Below, piece by piece: positions 57,018-64,000 of a stretch of DNA of 64,000 bases (position 1 is the first letter of the stretch; every line of letters begins with the position of its first letter). The stretch comes from Flavobacteriaceae bacterium PS02336. GTDB taxonomy: Bacteria > Bacteroidota > Bacteroidia > Flavobacteriales > Flavobacteriaceae. The notes beneath the pieces are model-generated. The model saw only the letters and a program-made list of their open reading frames with translations. It searched no databases and was not told the DNA's origin. The DNA is taken from contig JASCOF010000011.1 in NCBI GenBank assembly GCA_029960065.1, forward strand, positions 62,001 to 126,000. The letters are read 5' to 3'. Position numbers and translations under genes: made by a program.

Positions 57018-57452
57018 ATGAAAGGCTTATATATATTATTAGCGGCGATACTTATTACTTCTTGTCAGCATCAGAGTAAGGAAGATATAAACAAAGCCAA
57101 ACAAGCCAGTATTGATTCAATGAAAGTTGAGATTAACAAACAACGTGTTATCGATTCAATGAAGACAGAAATGGCGAAGATAAAAGAGGAACAAAAAGTT
57201 GAATCTCAAAAAGTTGTTGTAGTGCATCAGCCGGCAAACGGAAATGCAACAACAACTACTACGACTACCAAAAAGAAAGGCTGGAGTGCCACTGCTAAAG
57301 GTGCCGTAATTGGTGCTGGTGTTGGTGCTGCAACTGGAGCAATCGTTAGTAAGAAAAAAGGCGAAGGTGCAGTAATTGGTGGTTTAGCTGGAGCTGCATT
57401 AGGAACTGGAACAGGTGCTGTTATTGACAGTAAAAACAAGAAGAAAGAATAA
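57018..57452 (+). CDS. Glycine-zipper lipoprotein
   Basis: The 144-residue product has lipobox Cys16 (ILITSC), a charged helical segment (about 20-65; two copies of an IDSMKxE repeat suggest a coiled coil), a Thr/Lys linker (TTTTTTTKKKG) and a glycine-zipper pair (AVIGAGVGAATGAIV and AVIGGLAGAALGTGTGAVI). Such YMGG/Gly-zipper domains insert into or associate with membranes. Its location is the envelope. No neighbour is functionally linked. A strong terminator follows. Confidence 0.8.
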   Translation: MKGLYILLAAILITSCQHQSKEDINKAKQASIDSMKVEINKQRVIDSMKTEMAKIKEEQKVESQKVVVVHQPANGNATTTTTTTKKKGWSATAKGAVIGAGVGAATGAIVSKKKGEGAVIGGLAGAALGTGTGAVIDSKNKKKE

Positions 57453-57475
57453 GTTGTAAAACTTTAATATTATTA

Positions 57476-57510
57476 AAAACGCCGATTTAGAATTTCTAAA
57501 TCGGCGTTTT
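57476..57510. terminator. Strong bidirectional terminator
   Basis: AAAACGCCGATTTAGAA (57476-57492) and TTCTAAATCGGCGTTTT (57494-57510) form a near-perfect palindrome with A and T tracts, between convergent genes. Confidence 0.85.
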
Positions 57511-57514
57511 GTTT

Positions 57515-59323
57515 TTATACTAATTCGGGTTTCGGAATCTGGATTGTATTTAATTCTGATTTATAAAAATGGAACTGTTTTTTGATTTTATCTTCTTCTT
57601 TTTTAAAATATAAAGTTGAGGAAAAAAGATTCTGATAATATTCGATTCCTTCTAAAATGTTTGCTTTAAAAGAATTCCATTTTTTTAACTGCATTGCGGT
57701 TACTTCTCCTGAAACATTGTCAATTTCATTTCTAAAGTAATCTACATACATTTTTAACTCCTTCACAAATAAATTTGGGCGATCAGTTCTCAAAACCGAT
57801 TTTCCTTGGTAAATATGCTGTACCATTTCTTTTAATGAAACTTCCTGATCAAAATAAGCTAAGTTGGGTCCAGGACAAATTACCACGCCCTGTGATTGAC
57901 CTTTTACTTTTATGTCATTTTCAAGATAAGAAGCATTAGCTAAGCCAACACACAAACATGATTTCTCTGTTATTTTGATTTTATTTTTTTCGAATTCTTC
58001 TGATGATAAAGAATCTTTTTTTGATTCTAATTCTTCTAGTTTAATATCCTGATATTTTTTTGATGCTGTACAAATTCCATGCGGATCGTATTCTTTGCTT
58101 AAAGCTAAAAATTTTTTCGGACACGAACTTCCTGCTTTGTTTTCGTGAATTCTTTTTTGTTTTAAAAATTCATTTGTTGTGCCTTTTAAAGTATTAAATG
58201 GAACTCCCAAAGGCGAAATATTACTTAAATAAAAATCATCTTCTTTCGCATTCATCAATAAAGTACGTGTTTCTTTATCTACAGAAGTCGCTTCAGGAAC
58301 CAGTAAAAAAGGCGATCCCCAGCCAACAGCATCTACTTTATATTTGTCTAACAAAAAAGCATGCTCTTCTGCAGTTCCAACGCCGCCTTGAACTGTAATT
58401 TTTAATTCTAAAGGGTTTTTTGGAAAAGCTTGATTTTTTAGCTGTAAAGCTTTAATCATTAATTCATGAGCCGATTGTACTAGTTGCTCTTTTTTTTGCT
58501 TGAATTCTTCTAAAATAGTGCCCAATAAGAGTCCGTCAGTGGCAAAGGCGTGACCGCCGCAGTTTAATCCTGATTCAATTCGGTATTCTGAAACCCAAAG
58601 TCCTTTTTTAGCCAAGAAATTTCCTTGAATCATCGCCGATCTAAAATCGCTTACTTTCAAAATGATCTTCTTTTTAAGCTCGTTATTTTCATTTGGAAAA
58701 AAGGCTGGAAAATTTTCGAAATAACCAAATAATCTCGGATTCATTCCCGCAGAAAGTACAACAGAAGATTCGAGATTACTATTGGCAAATCCTCTTAAAG
58801 CAGCGTGAGCATCGTTAAACTCAACTGGAAGCTGTTCGTTTTTAATGAAATTATCTTTATCCAATTTCGTCATAATGTTTACGTCAATTTCGCCGGGAAA
58901 AAGATGTGTCTCAATATAATTCTGAATATTTTCTTTAAAGGCAATTCCGTCATCCAATAAATTCTGAAATCCCTTTTTAATATCAGAAGTATTAGGCAGC
59001 ATTGACATAAAATTTTCAAGAGCGGTTTTGCTTTCTGCTAGTTCTATTTTGAAATTTTCGAATTTTTCTTTTACGATTTTATCGACTAAATTTAGGTAAG
59101 AGGTAATTCTTTCGGCACGGTAATCCTGAAATTTCTGCGTGATTTCTTCGTACGGAATATTGAATTTGTTGCTGTAAAAATTACGCATCTTTTCAATTAA
59201 ATCGTCATCAGCAAGAGCAATAACAGACGAAATCCCGTATTGCGCCACACGAATTGGGCTGTCAATGGTGTACGCAAGCCCCATCACAGGAATATGAAAA
59301 GTGTGTAAAGGTATTTTTGCCAT
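57515..59323 (-). CDS. Large nitronate-monooxygenase-like TIM-barrel protein with inserted helical and Cys-rich regions
   Basis: The 602-residue cytosolic protein starts IPVMGLAYTIDSPIRVAQYGISSVIALADDD, the first strand of FMN-dependent NMO/FabK-type barrels. It later has SGLNCGGHAFATDG (cf. the EAGGHxG motif) and ITVQGGVGTAEEHAFLLDKYKVDAVGWGSPFLLVPEAT (cf. the GGI...GAxGVxxGTxF phosphate-binding end). The family is normally about 320-350 residues. Here a helical insert of about 150 residues follows the first strand, and a C-terminal region has five cysteines (SSCPKK, HGICTAS, KSCLCVG, VICPGPN) that could bind a metal or cluster. The assignment is motif-based and the reaction is unknown. Confidence 0.6.
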   Translation of the reverse strand: MAKIPLHTFHIPVMGLAYTIDSPIRVAQYGISSVIALADDDLIEKMRNFYSNKFNIPYEEITQKFQDYRAERITSYLNLVDKIVKEKFENFKIELAESKTALENFMSMLPNTSDIKKGFQNLLDDGIAFKENIQNYIETHLFPGEIDVNIMTKLDKDNFIKNEQLPVEFNDAHAALRGFANSNLESSVVLSAGMNPRLFGYFENFPAFFPNENNELKKKIILKVSDFRSAMIQGNFLAKKGLWVSEYRIESGLNCGGHAFATDGLLLGTILEEFKQKKEQLVQSAHELMIKALQLKNQAFPKNPLELKITVQGGVGTAEEHAFLLDKYKVDAVGWGSPFLLVPEATSVDKETRTLLMNAKEDDFYLSNISPLGVPFNTLKGTTNEFLKQKRIHENKAGSSCPKKFLALSKEYDPHGICTASKKYQDIKLEELESKKDSLSSEEFEKNKIKITEKSCLCVGLANASYLENDIKVKGQSQGVVICPGPNLAYFDQEVSLKEMVQHIYQGKSVLRTDRPNLFVKELKMYVDYFRNEIDNVSGEVTAMQLKKWNSFKANILEGIEYYQNLFSSTLYFKKEEDKIKKQFHFYKSELNTIQIPKPELV

Positions 59324-59569
59324 TTGTTTTCAGATTAAAATAAAGGCAAATATTGAAAAAAGGATTTTTTTAAAAGCTGACAATTATCAGGTTTTTGGCC
59401 TGTTGAGTAAAGTTTTTCCGCCAAGCACTATCCTCAATCTTGTCATTCCGAGGAACGAGGAATCTTCGCAAGAAACTCCACATGCAAAATCAAATCGGCT
59501 TGTATTTAATTACTGATAAATAAGAAAAATCTCTCTATTTTTGTTTTTTTGAAATTGACGAAAAATAAT

Positions 59570-59577
59570 TATTTTTG
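59570..59577 (+). promoter_or_regulatory. -7 promoter element TATTTTTG of the GIY-YIG gene
   Basis: This exact TAnnTTTG match lies six bases before ATG 59583, which would give a nearly leaderless message. A second exact match lies at 59536-59543. Confidence 0.5.
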
Positions 59578-59582
59578 AATAA

Positions 59583-59897
59583 ATGGAACTATTGCAAGGC
59601 TATCATACTTATTACATCTACATTATAACAAATAAATTTAAAACCGTATTTTATACTGGCGTAACTAACAACTTGCGAATTCGTTTAAGCCAGCATAAAC
59701 AAAATATTATTGGAGAAAATAAAACTTTTGCTTCAAAATATAAAGTTGAATTTTTGTTATACTATGAAAAATTTACCTGGATTCAAGAAGCAATTAGTCG
59801 TGAAAAAGAAATAAAAGGCTGGACTAGAGATAAGAAAATAGAATTGATTAAAACTATTAATCCAGACTTAGATTTTTTGAATTATTTTTTTTCTTAA
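59583..59897 (+). CDS. Stand-alone GIY-YIG nuclease-like protein
   Basis: The 104-residue protein is a single GIY-YIG domain. YYIYIITNKF (the GIY strand), FYTGVTNNLRIRLSQHK (the YIG strand and the catalytic-type Arg) and AISREKEIKGWTRDKKIELI (the conserved Glu region) are all present, so the active-site residues look intact. There is no DNA-binding domain as in UvrC or homing endonucleases. It is enclosed by inverted repeats, suggesting it acts on, or is spread by, those repeats. Small GIY-YIG proteins like this are common in flavobacteria, mostly unstudied. Confidence 0.85.
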   Translation: MELLQGYHTYYIYIITNKFKTVFYTGVTNNLRIRLSQHKQNIIGENKTFASKYKVEFLLYYEKFTWIQEAISREKEIKGWTRDKKIELIKTINPDLDFLNYFFS

Positions 59898-60001
59898 AAT
59901 TATTGATTTACCAACCTGAAATACTTTGTAGAGTTTCTTACGAAGATTCCTCGTTCCTCGGAATGACAAGATTGTGGGGAATACTTCATCTTTAAACTGT
60001 T

Positions 60002-61558
60002 TTATATCAAAATCTTCTTCAAAGACTCTGCAATGCTTCGCCATAAAAAGTTGTAGAATGATTTTTCCTGAATTCTCTCAATTTCAACATCGGCGGTTTT
60101 GGCTTTGTCTTTTGAATCGTTTTTAACTAATAAATTGGCGATTGCCGATTTTAGTTTGGCTTCTTTTTCTGGATTTTTCTTTTTGTATAATTTCACTTTT
60201 AAATCGTCATAATCCAAAGAAGCATTTCCTTTTGAAATATTATCGTTTCCGTAGAAATTGAAACGGTATTTATTAAAAACTCCCGTAAATGAAGCATTCA
60301 TATAAGGTTTGCTGAATTGCCCCATCGCTCGAACATCAAAATTCGAAATCACGCCTTGAATATGGAATCCATCATTTTTATCCAAAACATTAAAACTCCA
60401 GTCAACGTCTAGAGGTGAAGTTTTCATAAAAATGGTTTTGACCTTAATTTTGACATCAGCTGTTTTTTTCAAACCAAAACCGCTTCGCAGATTCGTTGCC
60501 TGCAAGTTGAATTTATCGAAAGTTAAAACTCCAGGACCTTTAGAAAAATCAATTTCTTCCTCATAAACCAGTTTCGATTTTAAAACCTGCAAAGTGTCAA
60601 TCTGCAGCGGGAATTTTATATTTCGCAATAAATGATTGTATAAGTATTTTTTGCTCAAATCGTCTTTTGGCATTTTTCCACGATAAATATTGGCATCAAA
60701 ATGGTTGATTACAACCGAATTTGCTTTAAAGAAAAAACGATCATTTTTAAATCCCCAATCCATTTTTGAGACTTGAGCAGAATCGAATTTCAATGTATAA
60801 ATATCTTTTTCTTTATCTAAACGCTTTATAAAATTTGGTCGGTTGAATTGTGGAATATTTGCAAAATTATTGATTTTTAAGAAGTTCTTTTCGGTGCTGA
60901 TTTTTCCAATATTGATATGATAAAAAGCACTCGGACGATAAAATAAACTATCGATAACTAAAGCGTAGCTTTTATATTGCAGCGGAATTTTTTCTTTTAA
61001 AGTAGCATCGGTAAGTAAAATCCCTTCTAATTTCAGCAGAATTTTTTTAATGCTGAAAATTGGTTTTTGAGTGTCTAAAGAAACTACATCAACAGTTCCG
61101 TCATTTAGATAAATATTCGAAACGCCAATGATTTTACGGAAAGGTTCAACAATTTCACTTTTAATGCTTTTGCTGTTATTTATAAGTTTTTCACCTTTTT
61201 TATAAAGAATAACTCGAGGTTTATTGATAATAATACTTTCCGCCTGAATAATATCGCGGAAAGCCAAATCCCAAATGTTAAAATGTTTAATTGTAATGGA
61301 TTCTATTTTAGAAAAAATGCCGTTTTTGCTGTCTTTAGGCTGATTTTTCGGACTTACTAATAATGTTTCGGCGTAGATATTTCTTGAAAAAAGAGAAACT
61401 TCAATTTTTTCGTAATTGATATTGTATACCGTTTTATTTTTCTCGTGAATTATAATCGGAAGCTGTTTCTTAATCCAGTAATTCAGTCCAACGTTGGCTA
61501 AAATCACAATAATAAAAAGGGAAATTATCCCAATCGCTATTTTTTTGTAGATTGACAT
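60002..61558 (-). CDS. AsmA-like membrane-anchored protein
   Basis: The 518-residue product has one N-terminal membrane helix (about 7-28; IAIGIISLFIIVILANVGLNYWI). A long periplasmic beta-rich region follows with VYNINYEKIEVSLFSRNIYAETLLVSP, SKIESITIKHFNIWDLAFRDIIQAESIIINKPRVILY and NLQATNLRSGFGLKKTADVKIKVKTI, the layered strand pattern of AsmA/DUF748-like proteins that bridge inner and outer membranes. Such proteins are linked to lipid transport or outer-membrane homeostasis in other bacteria. The specific role here is unknown. It is divergent from the acylase gene. Confidence 0.7.
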   Translation of the reverse strand: MSIYKKIAIGIISLFIIVILANVGLNYWIKKQLPIIIHEKNKTVYNINYEKIEVSLFSRNIYAETLLVSPKNQPKDSKNGIFSKIESITIKHFNIWDLAFRDIIQAESIIINKPRVILYKKGEKLINNSKSIKSEIVEPFRKIIGVSNIYLNDGTVDVVSLDTQKPIFSIKKILLKLEGILLTDATLKEKIPLQYKSYALVIDSLFYRPSAFYHINIGKISTEKNFLKINNFANIPQFNRPNFIKRLDKEKDIYTLKFDSAQVSKMDWGFKNDRFFFKANSVVINHFDANIYRGKMPKDDLSKKYLYNHLLRNIKFPLQIDTLQVLKSKLVYEEEIDFSKGPGVLTFDKFNLQATNLRSGFGLKKTADVKIKVKTIFMKTSPLDVDWSFNVLDKNDGFHIQGVISNFDVRAMGQFSKPYMNASFTGVFNKYRFNFYGNDNISKGNASLDYDDLKVKLYKKKNPEKEAKLKSAIANLLVKNDSKDKAKTADVEIERIQEKSFYNFLWRSIAESLKKILI

Positions 61559-61674
61559 TTACTGTATTAATTTTAATACATAAATTTAGAGTTTTAAAGC
61601 GGAACGATATTACATTATTCTGCAATTTCGTTACATCATTTTTTAGAATTCATTTATTTACTTTTTTGCAAGAT

Positions 61675-64000
61675 ATGAAAAGATTAAAAAAAATTCTGTT
61701 GGTATTAGTATTACTAATTGTATTGTTTGGAATAGGTTTGTGCGGTTACATTTTTCACTTAAAACCGAAATATGAAGGGGAGCTGCAATTGAAAAATTTA
61801 GAAAAACCGACTACAGTATATTTTGATGAATTTGGAATTCCTCATATTTATGCCGATTCTGAAAAAGATGCCATGACCGCGCTTGGATATGTTCATGCGC
61901 AGGAAAGATTATGGCAGATGGAATTATTGCGCCGAATTGCACCGGGACGTTTGTCCGAAATTTTTGGAGGAGTTGCCTTAAAGAATGATAAATTTTTTGC
62001 AGGAATTGGCATTGAAGAAGCTTCTGCGAAAGCGATTGCCAAATTAGACAAAAGCAGTGAAAGTTATAAATTGACTCAGGCTTATCTAGACGGAATTAAT
62101 CAATATCTGGACGAAGGCGTAACGCCAATTGAGTTTACGTTGGTGGGCGTAAAGAAGCAGAAATTCACTATAAAAGACGTTTATAATATTTTCGGATATA
62201 TGTCTTTTAGTTTTGCGATGGCTCAGAAAACAGATCCTTTATTGACTGATATTAAGAATAAATACGGAGCTACTTATTTAAAAGATTTAGGAATTGAAGG
62301 AGAATTTAATACGACAAGAATTAAAATCTCAAAACAGAAAACAGAAGAATATACCGAGATTTCTAAGTCTATTACGGCAATGCTGGATCAATCTCCAATT
62401 CCGCCATTTGTTGGCAGTAACAGCTGGGTTGTTGGTCCTAAAAAATCAAAAAGTGGGAAGGTAATTTTTGCAAATGATCCTCATATTGGATTTTCGCAGC
62501 CTGCTACTTGGTACGAAGCGCATTTGGTAACGCCGCAACAGGAATTATATGGCTGTTATCTGGCTGGAACTCCTTTTCCGTTATTAGCTCATAACCGTGA
62601 TTATGCTTACGGATTAACGATGTTTGAAAATGATGATATCGATTTTTATCAAGAGAAAAATAAGGCAGGAGATGTGACTCAGTATCAAACGCCAGATGGT
62701 TTTTCGAAATATGAAATCAGAAAAAAGACAATCAAAGTAAAAGATTCATCAGATGTGATTCTGACAGTTAAATCAAGCCGTCACGGTCCAATTATGAATG
62801 ATTTGATGGAACGCTTGGAAAAGAAAAATCCAATTGCAATGCTTTGGACATATACGCATCAGCCAATTCAGATTCTGGATGCTGCTTATGGACTTTCGCA
62901 TGCTAAGAATAAAGAAGAATTTAAAAAAGCCGTAAGTCTAATTGCTGCACCGGGATTGAACGTAATGTATGGAGATGCAAAAGGAAATGTTGCCTGGTGG
63001 GCAAGCGGGAAATTATACAGGCATAATGAAGGCGTAAATACACATTTAATTTTGGATGGAGCAAGTGGAAAAGATGATATTGTAAAATACTTAGATTTTG
63101 AACAAAATCCATCTTCAGAAAATCCAGAATGGAATTATGTATATTCTGCGAACAATCAGCCTGGAGCTATTGATAATGGGTATTTGTATCCAGGATATTA
63201 TCTGCCAGAAGATCGTGCAAAAAGAATATCAAGTATTCTTGATGCCAAATCGGATTGGGATAAAGAAGCCATCAGTAAAATGATTTATGATAATACGTCT
63301 GATGTTGCGGTTGAAGTAGTAAAAAATTTAATTTCAAATATTGATTTTAATTCCATTTCAGCGGAAGAAAAAGAAGCAATAAACGTTTTGAAATCATGGA
63401 AAGGAACAACAAATCTAGAAGATGTTGCACCAACGATTTATAATAAATGGATTTATTTGTATCTGAAAAATACGTTTGAAGACGAAATGGGTAAAGAAAA
63501 CTTTAATTTGTTTCTGGGTATTTCGGTTGGAAAACAAGTAATTGCGAATCAAATTAAAAATGAAAACTCAGTTTGGTGGGATAATATTAAAACAAAAAAC
63601 GTGAAAGAAACCAGAAAAGAAATTATTTCTAAATCTTTTCATGAGACTATTGCAGCACTTCAAAAACAATTAGGAAACACCATTTCAGACTGGAAATGGG
63701 GAGAAGTGCACACGGTCGAACACGAACACCCGCTAGGAAAGGTAAAAGCACTTCGAGGCTTATTTAATGTCGGGCCTTTTAATTCTCTAGGATCAAATGA
63801 AGTGATCAATAATTTATTCTTCGGATTTAATGAGGAAGGAAAATATTATACAAAAGGCGGACCTTCAACTAGAAGAATTGTAGATTTTTCAGATGTAGAA
63901 AATAGCTGGAGTATTTTGCCAACGGGACAATCTGGAAATCCTTTCAGCAAACATTACAGCGATCAGGCCGAAATGTATAATGCCGGGAAATTCAGAAAAA
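61675..64000 (+). CDS. Penicillin acylase family (S45) N-terminal nucleophile hydrolase (partial, C-terminus outside window)
   Basis: From ATG 61675 the frame is open for 775 codons to the window edge. A membrane anchor or signal (about 3-27) is followed by VYFDEFGIPHIYADSEKDAMTALGYVHAQERLWQMELLRR, the alpha-subunit signature. GSNSWVVGPKKSKSGK follows, where Ser248 is the predicted nucleophile exposed by autoproteolysis, then ANDPHIGFSQPATWYEAHL and FENDDIDFY. Family members deacylate beta-lactams, N-acyl-homoserine lactones or other amides. Substrate unknown. Start chosen as the first ATG of a typical signal anchor. Confidence 0.9.
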   Translation, partial: MKRLKKILLVLVLLIVLFGIGLCGYIFHLKPKYEGELQLKNLEKPTTVYFDEFGIPHIYADSEKDAMTALGYVHAQERLWQMELLRRIAPGRLSEIFGGVALKNDKFFAGIGIEEASAKAIAKLDKSSESYKLTQAYLDGINQYLDEGVTPIEFTLVGVKKQKFTIKDVYNIFGYMSFSFAMAQKTDPLLTDIKNKYGATYLKDLGIEGEFNTTRIKISKQKTEEYTEISKSITAMLDQSPIPPFVGSNSWVVGPKKSKSGKVIFANDPHIGFSQPATWYEAHLVTPQQELYGCYLAGTPFPLLAHNRDYAYGLTMFENDDIDFYQEKNKAGDVTQYQTPDGFSKYEIRKKTIKVKDSSDVILTVKSSRHGPIMNDLMERLEKKNPIAMLWTYTHQPIQILDAAYGLSHAKNKEEFKKAVSLIAAPGLNVMYGDAKGNVAWWASGKLYRHNEGVNTHLILDGASGKDDIVKYLDFEQNPSSENPEWNYVYSANNQPGAIDNGYLYPGYYLPEDRAKRISSILDAKSDWDKEAISKMIYDNTSDVAVEVVKNLISNIDFNSISAEEKEAINVLKSWKGTTNLEDVAPTIYNKWIYLYLKNTFEDEMGKENFNLFLGISVGKQVIANQIKNENSVWWDNIKTKNVKETRKEIISKSFHETIAALQKQLGNTISDWKWGEVHTVEHEHPLGKVKALRGLFNVGPFNSLGSNEVINNLFFGFNEEGKYYTKGGPSTRRIVDFSDVENSWSILPTGQSGNPFSKHYSDQAEMYNAGKFRK

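Larger units (their letters stand above)
59435..59974. mobile_element. GIY-YIG element: nuclease gene flanked by perfect 34-bp inverted repeats
   Basis: The terminal arms 59435-59468 and 59941-59974 are perfect 34-bp inverted repeats, containing GTCATTCCGAGGAACGAGGA. The pairing extends inward with two mismatches over AAGAAACTCCACA / TGTAGAGTTTCTT. The only gene inside is a 104-codon GIY-YIG nuclease. Two solo hairpins elsewhere in the window share the ends. I read this as a small mobile or homing-like element. The boundaries are those of the repeats; no clear target-site duplication is visible. Confidence 0.65.

Noticed and set aside
59583..59897. GIY-YIG gene as an intron-homing endonuclease
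   Set aside because: There is no interrupted host gene or intron structure around it; it lies in a spacer between complete genes within inverted repeats.

Overview
The window reads as a chromosomal segment of a Flavobacterium-type member of the Bacteroidota. The evidence is AT-rich DNA, the -7 promoter element TAnnTTTG (often with TTG about 19-21 bases upstream), no Shine-Dalgarno sequences, a type IX secretion (T9SS) sorting domain, TonB-dependent receptors with carboxypeptidase-like N-termini, lipoproteins with acidic residues after the lipobox Cys, and repeated DUF3857 proteins. Genes are mostly housekeeping or nutrient acquisition. No phage, CRISPR array, rRNA or tRNA was seen.

Layout. 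1-1.1 kb: a LuxE-like acyl ligase cut by the window edge and a mini-protein that is almost only a T9SS sorting domain. 1.2-9.1 kb: a phosphate-type locus with a beta-helix surface lipoprotein, a TonB-dependent receptor, a PhoB/PhoR-like two-component pair and a Porin_O_P porin. The lipoprotein, receptor and porin promoters all carry nTAACA units repeated every 11 bp and phased identically to the -7 element, which I read as a Pho box. 9.1-18.4 kb: a glycosyltransferase, a secreted Lys/Ala-rich protein with a PBCV-type basic domain, a 1144-residue predicted outer-membrane barrel, and a membrane-anchored AraC regulator next to a second TonB-type receptor. 18.4-33.5 kb: aspartate kinase, an acetyltransferase, fructose-1,6-bisphosphatase, a TerB-like protein, HupE, a dCMP deaminase-like enzyme, an S41 protease, small lipoproteins, MarC, a DUF3109 protein and class I ribonucleotide reductase (nrdB-nrdA). 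34-37 kb: a DUF1800/DUF1501 pair.

37-42 kb: an aromatic amino-acid cluster (prephenate dehydratase, aminotransferase, membrane protein, prephenate dehydrogenase, DAHP synthase-chorismate mutase). It is preceded by a 26-codon leader peptide rich in Phe and Tyr, with mutually exclusive antiterminator and terminator pairings, a textbook-shaped attenuator. rsgA and dtd follow. 43.9-51.8 kb holds four DUF3857/transglutaminase-fold proteins in a row. The first has an in-frame stop that cuts off a conserved C-terminal tail, and the next three have lost catalytic residues. Then come a MazG-like protein, aroA, queA and kynU. 57-64 kb: a glycine-zipper lipoprotein, a nitronate-monooxygenase-like barrel with extra domains, a GIY-YIG nuclease gene inside a 540-bp element with perfect 34-bp terminal inverted repeats, an AsmA-like protein and the start of a penicillin-acylase-family enzyme.

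Intergenic DNA is unusually rich in dispersed palindromes and short repeats, at least eight families. Two solo hairpins (36.75 and 53.6 kb) share the ends of the GIY-YIG element and look like its non-autonomous relatives. The most promising signals are the GIY-YIG/inverted-repeat element, the phased Pho-box regulon with its receptor/lipoprotein pair, and the Phe/Tyr attenuator.
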